Part shown: positions 35,539 to 44,509 of the stretch, piece after piece
Numbering within the stretch: position 1 is the stretch's first letter
Layout: each line of letters starts with the position of its first letter
Source of the DNA: Aliivibrio finisterrensis
Lineage (GTDB): Bacteria > Pseudomonadota > Gammaproteobacteria > Enterobacterales > Vibrionaceae
Direction: 5' to 3'
DNA: 44,509 nt
Assembly (NCBI RefSeq): GCF_008933155.1
Contig: NZ_WBVP01000023.1
Span: 1 to 44,509, forward strand
Notes under the pieces: model-generated
The model's database searches: none
What the model was told of the DNA's origin: nothing
Seen by the model: only the letters and a program-made list of their open reading frames with translations
Program-made: the position numbers and the translations under genes

Positions 35539-35594
35539 GATATTATACAAAGCAATTCCTAAATGGCAATGATCTCGCGCATTATTTACAAAAA

Positions 35595-35623
35595 AAGCCC
35601 CAACATAATTCATGTTGGGGCTT
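35595..35623 (-). terminator. amtB terminator
   Basis: AGCCCCAACAT and ATGTTGGGGCT form an 11-bp stem with a 5-nt loop. On the minus strand it is followed by seven T residues. It ends the glnK-amtB transcript. Confidence 0.9.
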
Positions 35624-35655
35624 CATAGTTTGTAAATAAATATTAATAATGCTAT

Positions 35656-36885
35656 TTATTTCACACTAACAAACTCTGGATAAGCATCTATTCCACAATC
35701 GTGAACATCCATCCCTTCAAGCTCTTCATCTTCTGTTACTCGGATCCCCATGGTTGCTTTTAATATTGCCCAAACCACAAGACTTGCACCAAATACCCAA
35801 GCAAAGATAACGACAGCTCCAAACAGTTGAGCGCCAAACGTTGCATCTGCATTATTTAGTGGAACTATCATCAAACCAAATAAGCCACATACACCATGAA
35901 CTGAAATGGCCCCCACTGGATCATCAATCTTAATTTTATCAAACCCAACAATACTAAAGACAACCAATGCACCAGCAGCAGCACCGACACTCACAGCAGC
36001 CAATGGAGACGGGGATAAAGGATCTGCGGTAATCGCTACAAGCCCAGCTAATGCACCATTTAACACCATGGTTAAATCGGCCTTGCCCCACGTAGTTTTA
36101 CATACGAATAACGCTGTGATGGCACCAGCTGCTGCTGCTGCATTGGTATTCAAAAAGATTTGGCCAACTGCTGTTGCATTCTCAAAGTCTGAAATCATTA
36201 ATTGAGAACCGCCGTTAAATCCGAACCAACCAAACCATAAGATGAAGGTACCTAATGTTGCCAGTGGCATGTTAGAACCAGGAATTGGATAAATTTGACC
36301 TTTCTTACCGTACTTACCTTTACGTGCACCAAGTAATAGTACACCAGCTAATGCGGCTGAAGCCCCTGCCATATGAACAATACCAGAGCCAGCAAAATCA
36401 CTAAATCCTGCTTCAGATAAGAAGCCACCACCCCATGTCCAATACCCTTCCATTGGATAAATAAAGGCCGTTAAAATGGCAGAGAATACAAGAAAAGACC
36501 AAAGTTTCATACGCTCAGCCACGGCACCAGATACTACTGACATTGCTGTAGCAACGAAAACCACTTGGAAAAAGAAGTCCGATTCTAATGAATGATCAGC
36601 CCCTTCTGATTGAGTACCAATTAAAGCACCAATAGAGGGCATGATCCCACCCGCTGCATTATCGACATACATGATGTTATAACCGACAACTAAATAAGTT
36701 GTACAAGCAATCGCATACAAGCATAAGTTCTTAGTTAAAATTTCTGTGGTATTTTTTGAGCGAACTAAACCGGCCTCTAACATGGCAAAACCTGCTGCCA
36801 TCCACATAACCAAAGCACCTGACATTAAGAAGAAAAAGGTATCTAGGGCATAACGAAGTTCTGATACTGTTGTTGAAAGTTCCAT
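35656..36885 (-). CDS. amtB: ammonium transporter AmtB
   Basis: A 409-residue trimeric ammonium channel with eleven or twelve membrane helices. The twin pore histidines of the family are in GSGIVHMAGASA (about residue 170) and GAISVHGVCGLFG (about 325). No cleavable signal peptide is obvious; the N terminus runs into the first helix within 15 residues. It is cotranscribed with the PII gene 17 bp upstream, and the PII protein blocks the channel when nitrogen is plentiful. Expression should depend on the sigma-54 promoter before glnK. Confidence 0.96.
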   Translation of the reverse strand: MELSTTVSELRYALDTFFFLMSGALVMWMAAGFAMLEAGLVRSKNTTEILTKNLCLYAIACTTYLVVGYNIMYVDNAAGGIMPSIGALIGTQSEGADHSLESDFFFQVVFVATAMSVVSGAVAERMKLWSFLVFSAILTAFIYPMEGYWTWGGGFLSEAGFSDFAGSGIVHMAGASAALAGVLLLGARKGKYGKKGQIYPIPGSNMPLATLGTFILWFGWFGFNGGSQLMISDFENATAVGQIFLNTNAAAAAGAITALFVCKTTWGKADLTMVLNGALAGLVAITADPLSPSPLAAVSVGAAAGALVVFSIVGFDKIKIDDPVGAISVHGVCGLFGLMIVPLNNADATFGAQLFGAVVIFAWVFGASLVVWAILKATMGIRVTEDEELEGMDVHDCGIDAYPEFVSVK

Positions 36886-36902
36886 AATATTGTCCTCTAT
36901 CC

Positions 36903-37244
<342 letters not shown>

Positions 37245-37280
37245 TCAGTCCTTGAATTATTTGTAACTTATAATTAACAA

Positions 37281-37297
37281 TCCAATTCGTGTGCCAA
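37281..37297 (-). promoter_or_regulatory. sigma-54-type promoter of glnK-amtB
   Basis: On the minus strand TTGGCACACGAATTGGA has the -24 TGGCAC and, after 5 bases, TTGG in place of TTGC at -12. It is 40 bp before the glnK start codon. This is the expected promoter for a nitrogen-starvation operon. Confidence 0.75.
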
Positions 37298-37353
37298 CTT
37301 TAAAAACATAAAAAATTCAATGTGTTAATTAATCTTCTTCAAAAAAACGAAAA

Positions 37354-37385
37354 AAGGCTGCACTAAATAAGTGCAGCCTTTCCCT
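37354..37385 (-). terminator. yacL terminator, overlapping an NtrC-like palindrome
   Basis: AAGGCTGCACT (37354-37364) pairs with AGTGCAGCCTT (37370-37380); on the minus strand a T run follows. Inside it, 37359-37375 reads TGCAC, seven bases, GTGCA. That is the 17-bp half-site layout of an NtrC box. It is centred about 97 bp upstream of the inferred glnK start of transcription. Confidence 0.75.
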
Positions 37386-37410
37386 AGTATTGAGCAATAA
37401 ATGACTCAGA

Positions 37411-37779
37411 TCAGAAGCGTCGAATAAACGCCTCCCAGCTTTTGAGCATGGTTTCAAAATCTTCTAATCCGCATACAGAAATACATTCATCGTCATACAT
37501 ATGAATATCTTCTTCAAATTCTTCTTCTGAATTTTCAAATAAAGCATTTTCTTGCACGATAACTTCTTGATCGGTAAGAATTAGAGTCATTACCTGACCT
37601 GAGCGTTTCCATTCGTCTTGAGTATTTTTTACTGCTGCTATTTGCTGATACAGCTCCGCCAATAGTTCGGTATCTTTTGCGACATCTTCCACCAACCAAC
37701 GTCCCATGGCTTCATGCCCCATAGAAAAGTTTGCATGATAAGTGCCATCGAGTGTATTTTTTTTAAATTCGTAATCCAT
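37411..37779 (-). CDS. yacL: YacL family protein (UPF0231)
   Basis: A 122-residue acidic cytoplasmic protein of the YacL/UPF0231 family, of unknown function. The N terminus MDYEFKKNTLDGTYHANFSMGHEAMGRWLVEDV is the conserved part, and the middle is rich in Asp and Glu (about residues 80-100). No enzyme motif is visible. In E. coli yacL also neighbours acnB, so this is conserved context, but it gives no function. Confidence 0.9.
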   Translation of the reverse strand: MDYEFKKNTLDGTYHANFSMGHEAMGRWLVEDVAKDTELLAELYQQIAAVKNTQDEWKRSGQVMTLILTDQEVIVQENALFENSEEEFEEDIHMYDDECISVCGLEDFETMLKSWEAFIRRF

Positions 37780-37963
37780 CGGAAACCCTTACGATTAACT
37801 GGTATTAGCTCACACGCTTTTAATCAAAGATAATGCTAAGCTATTTTCCTTAAGTATAATCCTATCCCTAGTATTTTTATAGTTAAGCCCCTTACTCCAT
37901 GATGAAAGAGATCCAACCATGCAATTAAACACGGTAATCGCAAAACAAATCGTTGAGCGCCCA

Positions 37964-39106
37964 ATGAAAATTGTTATTGCTCCTGACTCATACAAAGAAA
38001 GTTTAACGGCGATGGAAGTCGCTACGGCAATTGAAGCTGGATTTAAACAAGTATTACCTTACGCAGAATATATTAAATTACCGATGGCTGATGGGGGTGA
38101 AGGTACAGTTCAATCACTCATTGACGCTACTGGTGGCTCTATCATTGAACATACGATTACAGCACCCCTTGCTGAGAAAGTAACAGGTTTCTATGGGTTA
38201 CTTGGTGATGGCCAAACCGCAATTATAGAAATGGCTGCTGCATCAGGCTTACACCTTGTTGAGCCAAGTTTACGTAACCCTCTACACACCACAACCTATG
38301 GTACTGGCGAGTTAATTAAAGCGGCTCTCGATAAAGGTGTAAAACACATTATTGTCGGAATTGGTGGCAGTGCAACTAACGATGGCGGCATTGGTATGGC
38401 TCAAGCTCTTGGTATCAAACTTCTGGATAAAGATGGTAATGACCTTGCTTTTGGTGGCGGTTCATTAGAGCACCTTGCAACGATCGATACTTCAAATAAA
38501 GATCCTCGTCTTAATGACATTACTCTTGAAGTCGCATGCGATGTTGATAATCCACTATGCGGTCTTAAAGGTGCTTCTTATGTTTTTGGCCCACAAAAAG
38601 GGGCGACACCAGAAATGGTCAAAACATTAGATTCAAACCTAAATCATTATGCTGATGTGATGAACTCACAATTGAATAAAGACGTAAAAAATACAGAAGG
38701 CGCAGGTGCTGCAGGTGGCCTTGGTGCTGCGTTACTTGGTTTATTTGATGCCACGCTTCGACCTGGTATCGAAATCGTAATGGACGCGGTTAATTTAAGT
38801 GATGTGCTGGCTAAAGCAGATTTAGTGATTACAGGTGAAGGACGTATCGATAGCCAAACCATTCATGGCAAAACCCCTATTGGTGTAGCAAGAACAGCGA
38901 AAAAGTTTGATTTACCTGTTATTGGTATTGCTGGTTGCTTATCTGATGATTGCGCTGTTGTTCATGATTACGGTATTGATGCAGTATTCAGTGTTGTTCC
39001 TCGCTCTGTATCATTAGAAACGGCACTAAAAGAAGCCGCAATTAATGTTGAAAACACCGCAAGAAATGTCGCAGCTATTTACTCTATGAACATTAAAAAT
39101 AATTAG
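37964..39106 (+). CDS. glycerate kinase (GarK/GlxK type)
   Basis: A 380-residue type-2 glycerate kinase that phosphorylates D-glycerate to 2-phosphoglycerate. The N-terminal MKIVIAPDSYKESL is the usual family start. Further motifs are MADGGEGTV, IIVGIGGSATNDGGIGM and VITGEGRIDSQTIHGK. I chose the ATG at 37964 because it coincides with the family start. An in-frame ATG at 37919 has the better upstream AAGAGA (7 nt) and would add 15 residues, so the true start is open. It is divergent from yacL and converges on acnB. Confidence 0.9.
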   Translation: MKIVIAPDSYKESLTAMEVATAIEAGFKQVLPYAEYIKLPMADGGEGTVQSLIDATGGSIIEHTITAPLAEKVTGFYGLLGDGQTAIIEMAAASGLHLVEPSLRNPLHTTTYGTGELIKAALDKGVKHIIVGIGGSATNDGGIGMAQALGIKLLDKDGNDLAFGGGSLEHLATIDTSNKDPRLNDITLEVACDVDNPLCGLKGASYVFGPQKGATPEMVKTLDSNLNHYADVMNSQLNKDVKNTEGAGAAGGLGAALLGLFDATLRPGIEIVMDAVNLSDVLAKADLVITGEGRIDSQTIHGKTPIGVARTAKKFDLPVIGIAGCLSDDCAVVHDYGIDAVFSVVPRSVSLETALKEAAINVENTARNVAAIYSMNIKNN

Positions 39107-39124
39107 CTTAAGATTAAACGCAAT

Positions 39125-39153
39125 AAAAAAGCAGCCGATTTGGCTGCTTTTTT
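39125..39153. terminator. bidirectional terminator between glycerate kinase and acnB
   Basis: AAAAAAGCAGCC (39125-39136) pairs with GGCTGCTTTTTT (39142-39153), giving a U-tract in both directions for the two convergent genes. Confidence 0.92.
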
Positions 39154-39169
39154 CATTTATAAACAAAGA

Positions 39170-41758
39170 TTAAGCGGGTTCTTGGAAGATAACCGTATCT
39201 GCTTTTTCTGTATACTGCCCCATTTTATGGAAGTTCAGGTAACGGTATGTATCGGCAGCGGTTGCATTGATCTTCTCAGCGTACTCTAAGTACTCTTCTT
39301 TTGTTGGAATACGACCTAGAATCGCGCCAACAGCAGAAAGCTCAGCAGAAGCCAGATAAACATTCGCACCAGTACCTAAACGGTTCGGGAAGTTACGAGT
39401 AGACGTAGACATTACTGTCGACTTGTCAGCAACACGAGCTTGGTTACCCATACACAGTGAACAACCCGGAGTTTCAATACGAACCCCAGCACGACCGAAG
39501 ATACCGTAGTAGCCTTCTTCTGTCAGTTGGTCTTTATCCATCTTCGTTGGCGGAGCCACCCATAGGCGAGTATTTAGTGAGCCGTTAAACTCTTCTAACA
39601 TCTTACCTGCAGCACGGAAGTGACCAATGTTTGTCATACAAGAACCGATGAACACCTCTTGAATCTCAGTGCCTTGAACATCAGAAAGAAGACGAGCATC
39701 ATCTGGATCATTTGGTGCACATAGGATTGGTTGATCGATGTCAGCAAGATCAATCTCAATAACGTGCGCGTATTCCGCATCTGAATCAGCAGATAGCAAC
39801 TCAGGGTTCGCTAGCCACTCTTCCATTGCAGTGATACGGCGCTCTATCGTACGAACATCACCGTAGCCTTCAGCGATCATCCACTTAAGCATAACGATGT
39901 TTGAGTTCAAGTACTCAGAGATAGACTCTTCAGAAAGCTTAACGGTACAACCTGCAGCAGAACGCTCAGCCGATGCATCAGAAAGCTCAAATGCTTGCTC
40001 AACAGATAAGTGTTCAACACCTTCAATTTCTAGTACTCGACCAGAGAATTCGTTAATCTTACCTGCTTTCTCAACGGTCAGTAGGCCTTGCTTGATACCG
40101 TAAAGAGGAATTGCATGTACCAGGTCACGTAGCGTGATACCTGGCTGCATTTCACCTTTAAAACGAACCAAAATAGATTCAGGCATATCAAGAGGCATAA
40201 CACCTGTTGCTGCAGCAAATGCTACTAAGCCAGAACCAGCAGGGAATGAAATACCGAGAGGGAAACGAGTATGCGAATCACCACCTGTACCTACAGTATC
40301 AGGCAGAAGCATACGGTTTAGCCATGAGTGGATAACACCATCACCCGGACGCAGTGAAACACCCGCACGATTCATGATGAAATCAGGTAGCGTATGGTGA
40401 GTATTTACATCAACCGGCTTAGGGTATGCCGATGTATGACAGAAAGACTGCATTACTAGGTCTGCTGAGAAACCAAGACACGCCAGATCTTTAAGCTCAT
40501 CACGCGTCATAGGACCAGTAGTATCTTGCGAGCCTACCGTCGTCATTTTAGGCTCACAGTACTGACCAGCACGCACACCTTCAACGCCACATGCTTTACC
40601 AACCATCTTCTGAGCTAGCGTGTAGCCTTTATCAGATGCCGATGGATCGATTGGTTTAGCAAACAGATCCGTTTCAGCTAAGCCTAGAGCGTCACGAGCG
40701 CGACTTGTTAAGCCACGACCGATGATCAGTGGAATACGGCCACCAGCACGCACTTCATCAAGAAGTACTTTGCTTAGCTCAAAGTTTGAAATCACAGAAC
40801 CGTTTTTATGTACCACACCTTCATACGGGTAGATATCAATGATATCGCCCATGTTCATGTCTTGTACGTTCAGTTCAATGGGTAGTGCGCCTGAATCTTC
40901 CATTGTGTTGTAGAAGATTGGTGCAATTTTACCACCAAGACAAACACCGCCTGTACGCTTGTTTGGTACAAATGGGATATCCTCACCCATAAACCAAAGT
41001 ACTGAGTTTGTTGCCGATTTACGTGAAGAACCCGTACCAACAACATCACCAACATAAGCCAGTGGGATACCCTCTTTTTGCATTTCTTCAATTTGAGTAA
41101 TTGGACCAACACTGCCCTGTTCATCAGGAGTAATGCCATCACGTTCCATCTTCAGCATCGCTTTTGCGTGTACTGGAATATCAGGACGTGACCACGCATC
41201 AGGCGCTGGAGATAAATCATCGGTGTTGGTTTCACCAGTGACTTTAAATACTTTAACAGTAATTTTTTCTGCTACTTTATTTTTAGCAGTAAACCATTCA
41301 GCATCAGCCCAAGATTGAAGTACTTGTTGTGCTGAAGCATTACCTGCTTTCGCTTTCTCTTCTACATCGTAGAATGCGTCGAACATCAGTAGAGTATGAG
41401 ACAATGCTTTAACAGCGATTGGAGCAAGCTCAGCATCATCTAGCAGAGAGACTAGAGATTCGATGTTGTAGCCACCTTGCATAGTACCAAGCAGTTCAGT
41501 CGCTTTTGCTTTGCTAACTAATGGAGACGCCACTTCACCTTTTGTGATTGCAGTTAAGAAGCCCGCTTTTACATAAGCTGCTTCATCAACACCCGGTGGA
41601 ATGCGATTTTCTAGCAAATTAAGAATAAATTCTTCTTCACCTTGCGGTGGATTTTTTACTAATTCAACTAATGCTGCTACTTGCTCAGCATCTAATGGTC
41701 TTGGGACCACACCTTCTGAAGCACGCTCTTCGACGTGTTTACGATAAGCTTCAAGCAC
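39170..41758 (-). CDS. acnB: bifunctional aconitate hydratase B / 2-methylisocitrate dehydratase
   Basis: An 862-residue TCA-cycle enzyme that isomerises citrate and isocitrate through cis-aconitate using a [4Fe-4S] cluster. The order is that of AcnB: N-terminal HEAT-like domain (about 1-160), swivelling domain with [11 protein letters not shown] (about 165-380), then the catalytic domains. The cluster cysteines are in [10 protein letters not shown] and in GCSLCMGN. Apo-AcnB can bind mRNA in E. coli. It is monocistronic, with the terminator shared with glycerate kinase downstream. Confidence 0.98.
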   Translation of the reverse strand: MLEAYRKHVEERASEGVVPRPLDAEQVAALVELVKNPPQGEEEFILNLLENRIPPGVDEAAYVKAGFLTAITKGEVASPLVSKAKATELLGTMQGGYNIESLVSLLDDAELAPIAVKALSHTLLMFDAFYDVEEKAKAGNASAQQVLQSWADAEWFTAKNKVAEKITVKVFKVTGETNTDDLSPAPDAWSRPDIPVHAKAMLKMERDGITPDEQGSVGPITQIEEMQKEGIPLAYVGDVVGTGSSRKSATNSVLWFMGEDIPFVPNKRTGGVCLGGKIAPIFYNTMEDSGALPIELNVQDMNMGDIIDIYPYEGVVHKNGSVISNFELSKVLLDEVRAGGRIPLIIGRGLTSRARDALGLAETDLFAKPIDPSASDKGYTLAQKMVGKACGVEGVRAGQYCEPKMTTVGSQDTTGPMTRDELKDLACLGFSADLVMQSFCHTSAYPKPVDVNTHHTLPDFIMNRAGVSLRPGDGVIHSWLNRMLLPDTVGTGGDSHTRFPLGISFPAGSGLVAFAAATGVMPLDMPESILVRFKGEMQPGITLRDLVHAIPLYGIKQGLLTVEKAGKINEFSGRVLEIEGVEHLSVEQAFELSDASAERSAAGCTVKLSEESISEYLNSNIVMLKWMIAEGYGDVRTIERRITAMEEWLANPELLSADSDAEYAHVIEIDLADIDQPILCAPNDPDDARLLSDVQGTEIQEVFIGSCMTNIGHFRAAGKMLEEFNGSLNTRLWVAPPTKMDKDQLTEEGYYGIFGRAGVRIETPGCSLCMGNQARVADKSTVMSTSTRNFPNRLGTGANVYLASAELSAVGAILGRIPTKEEYLEYAEKINATAADTYRYLNFHKMGQYTEKADTVIFQEPA

Positions 41759-41889
41759 GACTTAATTCCTCACTTTCTGGTCTACTCTTAATGAGTAAAC
41801 ATCCTTGGAAACAATTCAGTTTATATCCATTAACTTTTTAATTCTGTTATAAATCTCAATAAAACAAGAGAATATGTATCGGAATAGAC

Positions 41890-41945
41890 TAAAAATGTGG
41901 CGAGATGATATCAAATTTAACTCAAAATTAAAATCTCACCACATC
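41890..41945 (-). terminator. terminator of the patatin gene
   Basis: TGTGGCGAGAT (41896-41906) pairs with ATCTCACCACA (41933-41943) with one G-T wobble. On the minus strand TTTTTAG follows. The loop is long (26 nt) and AT-rich. Confidence 0.7.
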
Positions 41946-41979
41946 AAACAACATACGACTTATGGCGCACTTTTAAACA

Positions 41980-44247
41980 TTATAAAGTTGCACCAATACT
42001 TAAATATACAGATTCATGATTTTGTTCTGTACGACCATAAGCCAAAATAATTGGGCCTATTGGTGAGTCTATTCCTGCAAAAATAGAGCCCGCAGTGTAA
42101 ATTGGTGCATCACTAAAGTGCTCTTCATTCCATAGCCCTCCATTTTCGACTGAGGCACCTAAATATATAGGTGATTGAAATAATCCAAAATCGTTATCCA
42201 TTAAACGATACCGATATACGAGACTAGTAAATACTAAATTTTGTCCTGTTAAACTGTCTTTTGGTGTACCTGATAAACGTAAAAAACCACCGAGTGACTT
42301 AGGCTCCAATTGCAAGTCTCCCTTTTTATTTTCAACAATGCCATACTCAAAATTACCGACGAAAGTATGACGAGAATAAGTCCAAGCAGCCCTTGTGTTC
42401 ACAGTAAACTCTATGACTGAATCTTTTGTCCCATCAATATCAATAACACTGTCATCTACATTATCATGAGAATATAGATACTCTGAACGAACGTAGAAAC
42501 CTTTAGTTGGGAAAGTATAGTTATCTAATGTATCAAGACGATACTGAGCAAAAACACCTTCTCGAGTATAACTTGCACCAATACTTGAGACACTACTAAA
42601 AGAAACATCACCTTTAGTGTATCGCCCACCAACTCTAAAATCACTCCATAAACGCCCCTGTAGACCAAATGCAGCTTCAAGAACTAAATCGCTATACTCC
42701 AAGGGAAAATCGTTATCAATTGAACTTAATTCATTACCTGATAAAGAGAATTTTTTCTGCTCTACATTATAAGTCGACTTAAATGATGTAAATAAAAGTT
42801 GGTTGATTAAAAATGGGGTATATAACTCAGCAGAGATTAACTTATCGGTTCCCAACTCAAAATTAACTCTCAATTCTGAACGATTATCTCTAAAGCCCGT
42901 TAACTGAATATCAGTAAAATTAATCGACATTCCTAGTGAATATTTACTCTGATTATCAAAGTCATCTTCAAGAGCAAAGCGAAAATCTAAATAGTTTGGA
43001 CCCCAACTTTTTTCCTTCACTTCAACAACAAGATCATGATTTCCTTCTCTTGCTTCTTTATAGTAATAGTCAACTCGTTCAAATCTATCAATAACATATA
43101 AATCTCTTATATGTGCTTCTAATTCATCAGCGGTATATGTTTGACCTTCTTTAATATTAAGACGGTCTAACAACATTTTTTCTGTATATAAACTTTTATT
43201 CTCTAATTGCAGTTTATTTATTGGTAACGAATTACCACGTATAAGTTGTTCTGTTTTTTTATGTTTATTATCGCTATAAGCTTGATAAGCCTTCTCTGAT
43301 ATAACTAATTTATCTAATACTTTATGTTTTTCATAAGCAATGTCATATCCCTTATCATAAGCAAAAGGCATTCGACCGAATTCAGCAGTTTCCATTTTTC
43401 CTACATGGGGAGAAAGTAATATATCTTTTTCATCTAATAATTTTTCTTGCTGAAGGGTACTATTTTTTACAATGTAATTTGTTAATTGGCCCATTACAGA
43501 TAAATAACTAGAGATATCTTTTGCCTCTAAGTAATCAGAACCTATATCCACAGCGATAATAATATCTGCCCCCATCTCCCTTGCTATATCAACAGGCATA
43601 TTATTGACACTACCGCCGTCAACCAGCAAGCGCCCTTCATATTCAACAGGTGGAAGCGCTCCAGGAACTGACATACTTGCCATCATTGCTTCTGCTAAAT
43701 TGCCATGATCTAATATTACAGGCTCTAGCTTTTCTATATCTGTAGCAACAGCTCTGAATGGGATAGGAAGATCGTCAAATGACTCTAAATAAGGAACATT
43801 TCCAGAGGTTGTTCTCAGTATTTTGGCCATATTCTGGCCCTGAACAAAGCCTTTTGGTGCTTTTAATTCTGTGAATGAGAAACCAATATCTGTCCCGATT
43901 TGATAACGGTCTTCATATTCCTTATCTCTAATTTGTCTTTCACTTCGTTCAACTTTATCTACAAATCCGCTATTCCAATCAATAGAATCAATAAAGACTT
44001 CGATTTCATCCGCACTTAGCCCTGATGCATATAACCCCCCAATATAAGCCCCCATACTGGTACCAGTAATATAATCAATGGGGATTTTCATTTCTTCTAG
44101 TGCTTTAAGTACCCCAATATGTGCAGCCCCCTTTGCTCCACCGCCAGCAAGCACCAATCCAATTTTAGGACGAGTTTCAATAGCTAATGCGACTGAAGAA
44201 GATAGATATAAAAAAATAGAAGAAAACAGGAGAGGCTTGAAGCGCAT
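41980..44247 (-). CDS. patatin-like phospholipase with POTRA and outer-membrane barrel (PlpD-like, type Vd)
   Basis: A 755-residue outer-membrane protein. A signal peptide (about 1-22, ending SSSVALA) is followed by a patatin domain. Its oxyanion loop is GGGAKG (35-40), the nucleophile S64 lies in GTSMG and D210 in VDGG, so the Ser-Asp dyad is intact. A POTRA-like domain follows (about 345-415, YTADELEAHIRDLYVIDRFERVDYYY). The C-terminal 330 residues look like a 16-strand BamA/TamA-type barrel ending in YLSIGATL. This layout matches PlpD of Pseudomonas aeruginosa, the prototype of type Vd autotransporters with class-A1 phospholipase activity. RssA-like cytoplasmic patatins lack the barrel. 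Whether the passenger is released here is unknown. Confidence 0.88.
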   Translation of the reverse strand: MRFKPLLFSSIFLYLSSSVALAIETRPKIGLVLAGGGAKGAAHIGVLKALEEMKIPIDYITGTSMGAYIGGLYASGLSADEIEVFIDSIDWNSGFVDKVERSERQIRDKEYEDRYQIGTDIGFSFTELKAPKGFVQGQNMAKILRTTSGNVPYLESFDDLPIPFRAVATDIEKLEPVILDHGNLAEAMMASMSVPGALPPVEYEGRLLVDGGSVNNMPVDIAREMGADIIIAVDIGSDYLEAKDISSYLSVMGQLTNYIVKNSTLQQEKLLDEKDILLSPHVGKMETAEFGRMPFAYDKGYDIAYEKHKVLDKLVISEKAYQAYSDNKHKKTEQLIRGNSLPINKLQLENKSLYTEKMLLDRLNIKEGQTYTADELEAHIRDLYVIDRFERVDYYYKEAREGNHDLVVEVKEKSWGPNYLDFRFALEDDFDNQSKYSLGMSINFTDIQLTGFRDNRSELRVNFELGTDKLISAELYTPFLINQLLFTSFKSTYNVEQKKFSLSGNELSSIDNDFPLEYSDLVLEAAFGLQGRLWSDFRVGGRYTKGDVSFSSVSSIGASYTREGVFAQYRLDTLDNYTFPTKGFYVRSEYLYSHDNVDDSVIDIDGTKDSVIEFTVNTRAAWTYSRHTFVGNFEYGIVENKKGDLQLEPKSLGGFLRLSGTPKDSLTGQNLVFTSLVYRYRLMDNDFGLFQSPIYLGASVENGGLWNEEHFSDAPIYTAGSIFAGIDSPIGPIILAYGRTEQNHESVYLSIGATL

Positions 44248-44329
44248 AAAATCATCCTTAAATATTGAGATAAAAAGAATACAGGATGAAGAAGGAGATA
44301 AAAAGCTTAATCAGCCAAACTGCCTATTT

Positions 44330-44352
44330 CGCAGTGTCTATTCAACATTATT
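44330..44352. repeat. duplicated tRNA-Asp flank, copy 1
   Basis: CGCAGTGTCTATTCA at 44330-44344 is identical to 44487-44501, and similarity continues for about eight bases. Copy 1 has no tRNA beside it and lies beyond the tRNA terminator. Confidence 0.7.
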
Positions 44353-44370
44353 TTACTTTTATTCAGACGT

Positions 44371-44400
44371 AAAAAAGCCCTAATCTTTCGATTAGGGCTT
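44371..44400 (-). terminator. tRNA-Asp transcript terminator
   Basis: AAGCCCTAATC and GATTAGGGCTT pair around a 3-nt loop; on the minus strand six T residues follow. It lies 10 bp after the tRNA 3' end. Confidence 0.9.
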
Positions 44401-44410
44401 CTTAATATAG

Positions 44411-44487
44411 TGGCGGAGTGGACGGGACTCGAACCCGCGACCCCCGGCGTGACAGGCCGGTATTCTAACCAACTGAACTACCACTCC
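44411..44487 (-). tRNA. tRNA-Asp (anticodon GTC)
   Basis: A 77-nt tRNA on the minus strand starting GGAGTGG and ending CCACTCCGCCA with encoded CCA. The acceptor stem pairs perfectly. The D-arm has TAGTTCAGTTGGTTAGA, the anticodon loop CTGTCAC gives GTC, and the T-arm is GCGGGTTCGAGTCCCGT. It is nearly identical to E. coli tRNA-Asp. It is probably the last gene of a longer tRNA or rRNA transcript entering from the right edge. Confidence 0.97.
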
Positions 44488-44509
44488 GCAGTGTCTATTC
44501 AGCATATTG
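44487..44509. repeat. duplicated tRNA-Asp flank, copy 2
   Basis: CGCAGTGTCTATTCA immediately upstream (minus-strand sense) of the tRNA, the partner of the copy at 44330. It continues to the edge of the window. Confidence 0.7.

Overview
The window is chromosomal DNA from a marine Vibrionaceae gamma-proteobacterium, most likely Aliivibrio (Vibrio) fischeri or a close relative. The reasons are the AT-rich base composition, E. coli-like housekeeping proteins, and a complete Vibrio-type chitin-oligosaccharide locus (chiS followed by the chb operon) sitting next to fbpABC, amtB/glnK and acnB. The species call is inference from recalled gene order, not a database match. There is no insertion sequence with a transposase, prophage, CRISPR array or sign of a foreign island.

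Layout. Positions 1-215 hold the promoter and leader of an rRNA operon that runs left off the edge; the 16S gene is just outside. Positions 339-4199 carry mtnN, a CbiB-like protein, a TRIC-family channel and a ShyC-like M23 endopeptidase. Positions 4265-8476 are a leftward two-gene RND efflux unit, followed by erpA. Positions 9183-13132 carry hemL, an unlisted 36-residue cysteine-rich membrane microprotein on the minus strand, an AI-2E/PerM-family permease, a 168-bp MITE-like inverted-repeat element and rsmC.

Positions 13296-31637 are the chitin block. ChiS is a membrane hybrid sensor kinase known in V. cholerae to bind the chb promoter directly. A 0.6-kb control region leads to CBP (periplasmic binding protein), two permeases, two ATPases, a GH9 glucosaminidase, glucosamine kinase, a GH20 hexosaminidase, a GH94 chitobiose phosphorylase and a hexose-phosphate mutase. 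Together these import (GlcNAc)n and (GlcN)n and convert them to GlcNAc-6-P and GlcN-6-P. The control region contains two exact 11-bp repeats 30 bp apart and a 10/12 match to the SlmA operator.

Positions 31729-35481 are the leftward ferric-iron ABC transporter fbpABC with a Fur-box-like site. Positions 35656-37241 are glnK-amtB behind a sigma-54-type promoter; an NtrC-like palindrome upstream of it lies inside the terminator of the neighbouring yacL. Positions 37411-41758 hold yacL, glycerate kinase and acnB. Positions 41980-44247 encode a patatin-POTRA-barrel protein resembling the type Vd autotransporter PlpD. tRNA-Asp(GTC) closes the window.

I did not find a clearly new multi-gene system. 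The items most worth a second look are the microprotein at 10529-10639, the operator architecture at 16900-17291, the double-duty hairpin at 37354-37380, the PlpD-like protein, and the duplicated flank of the tRNA gene.
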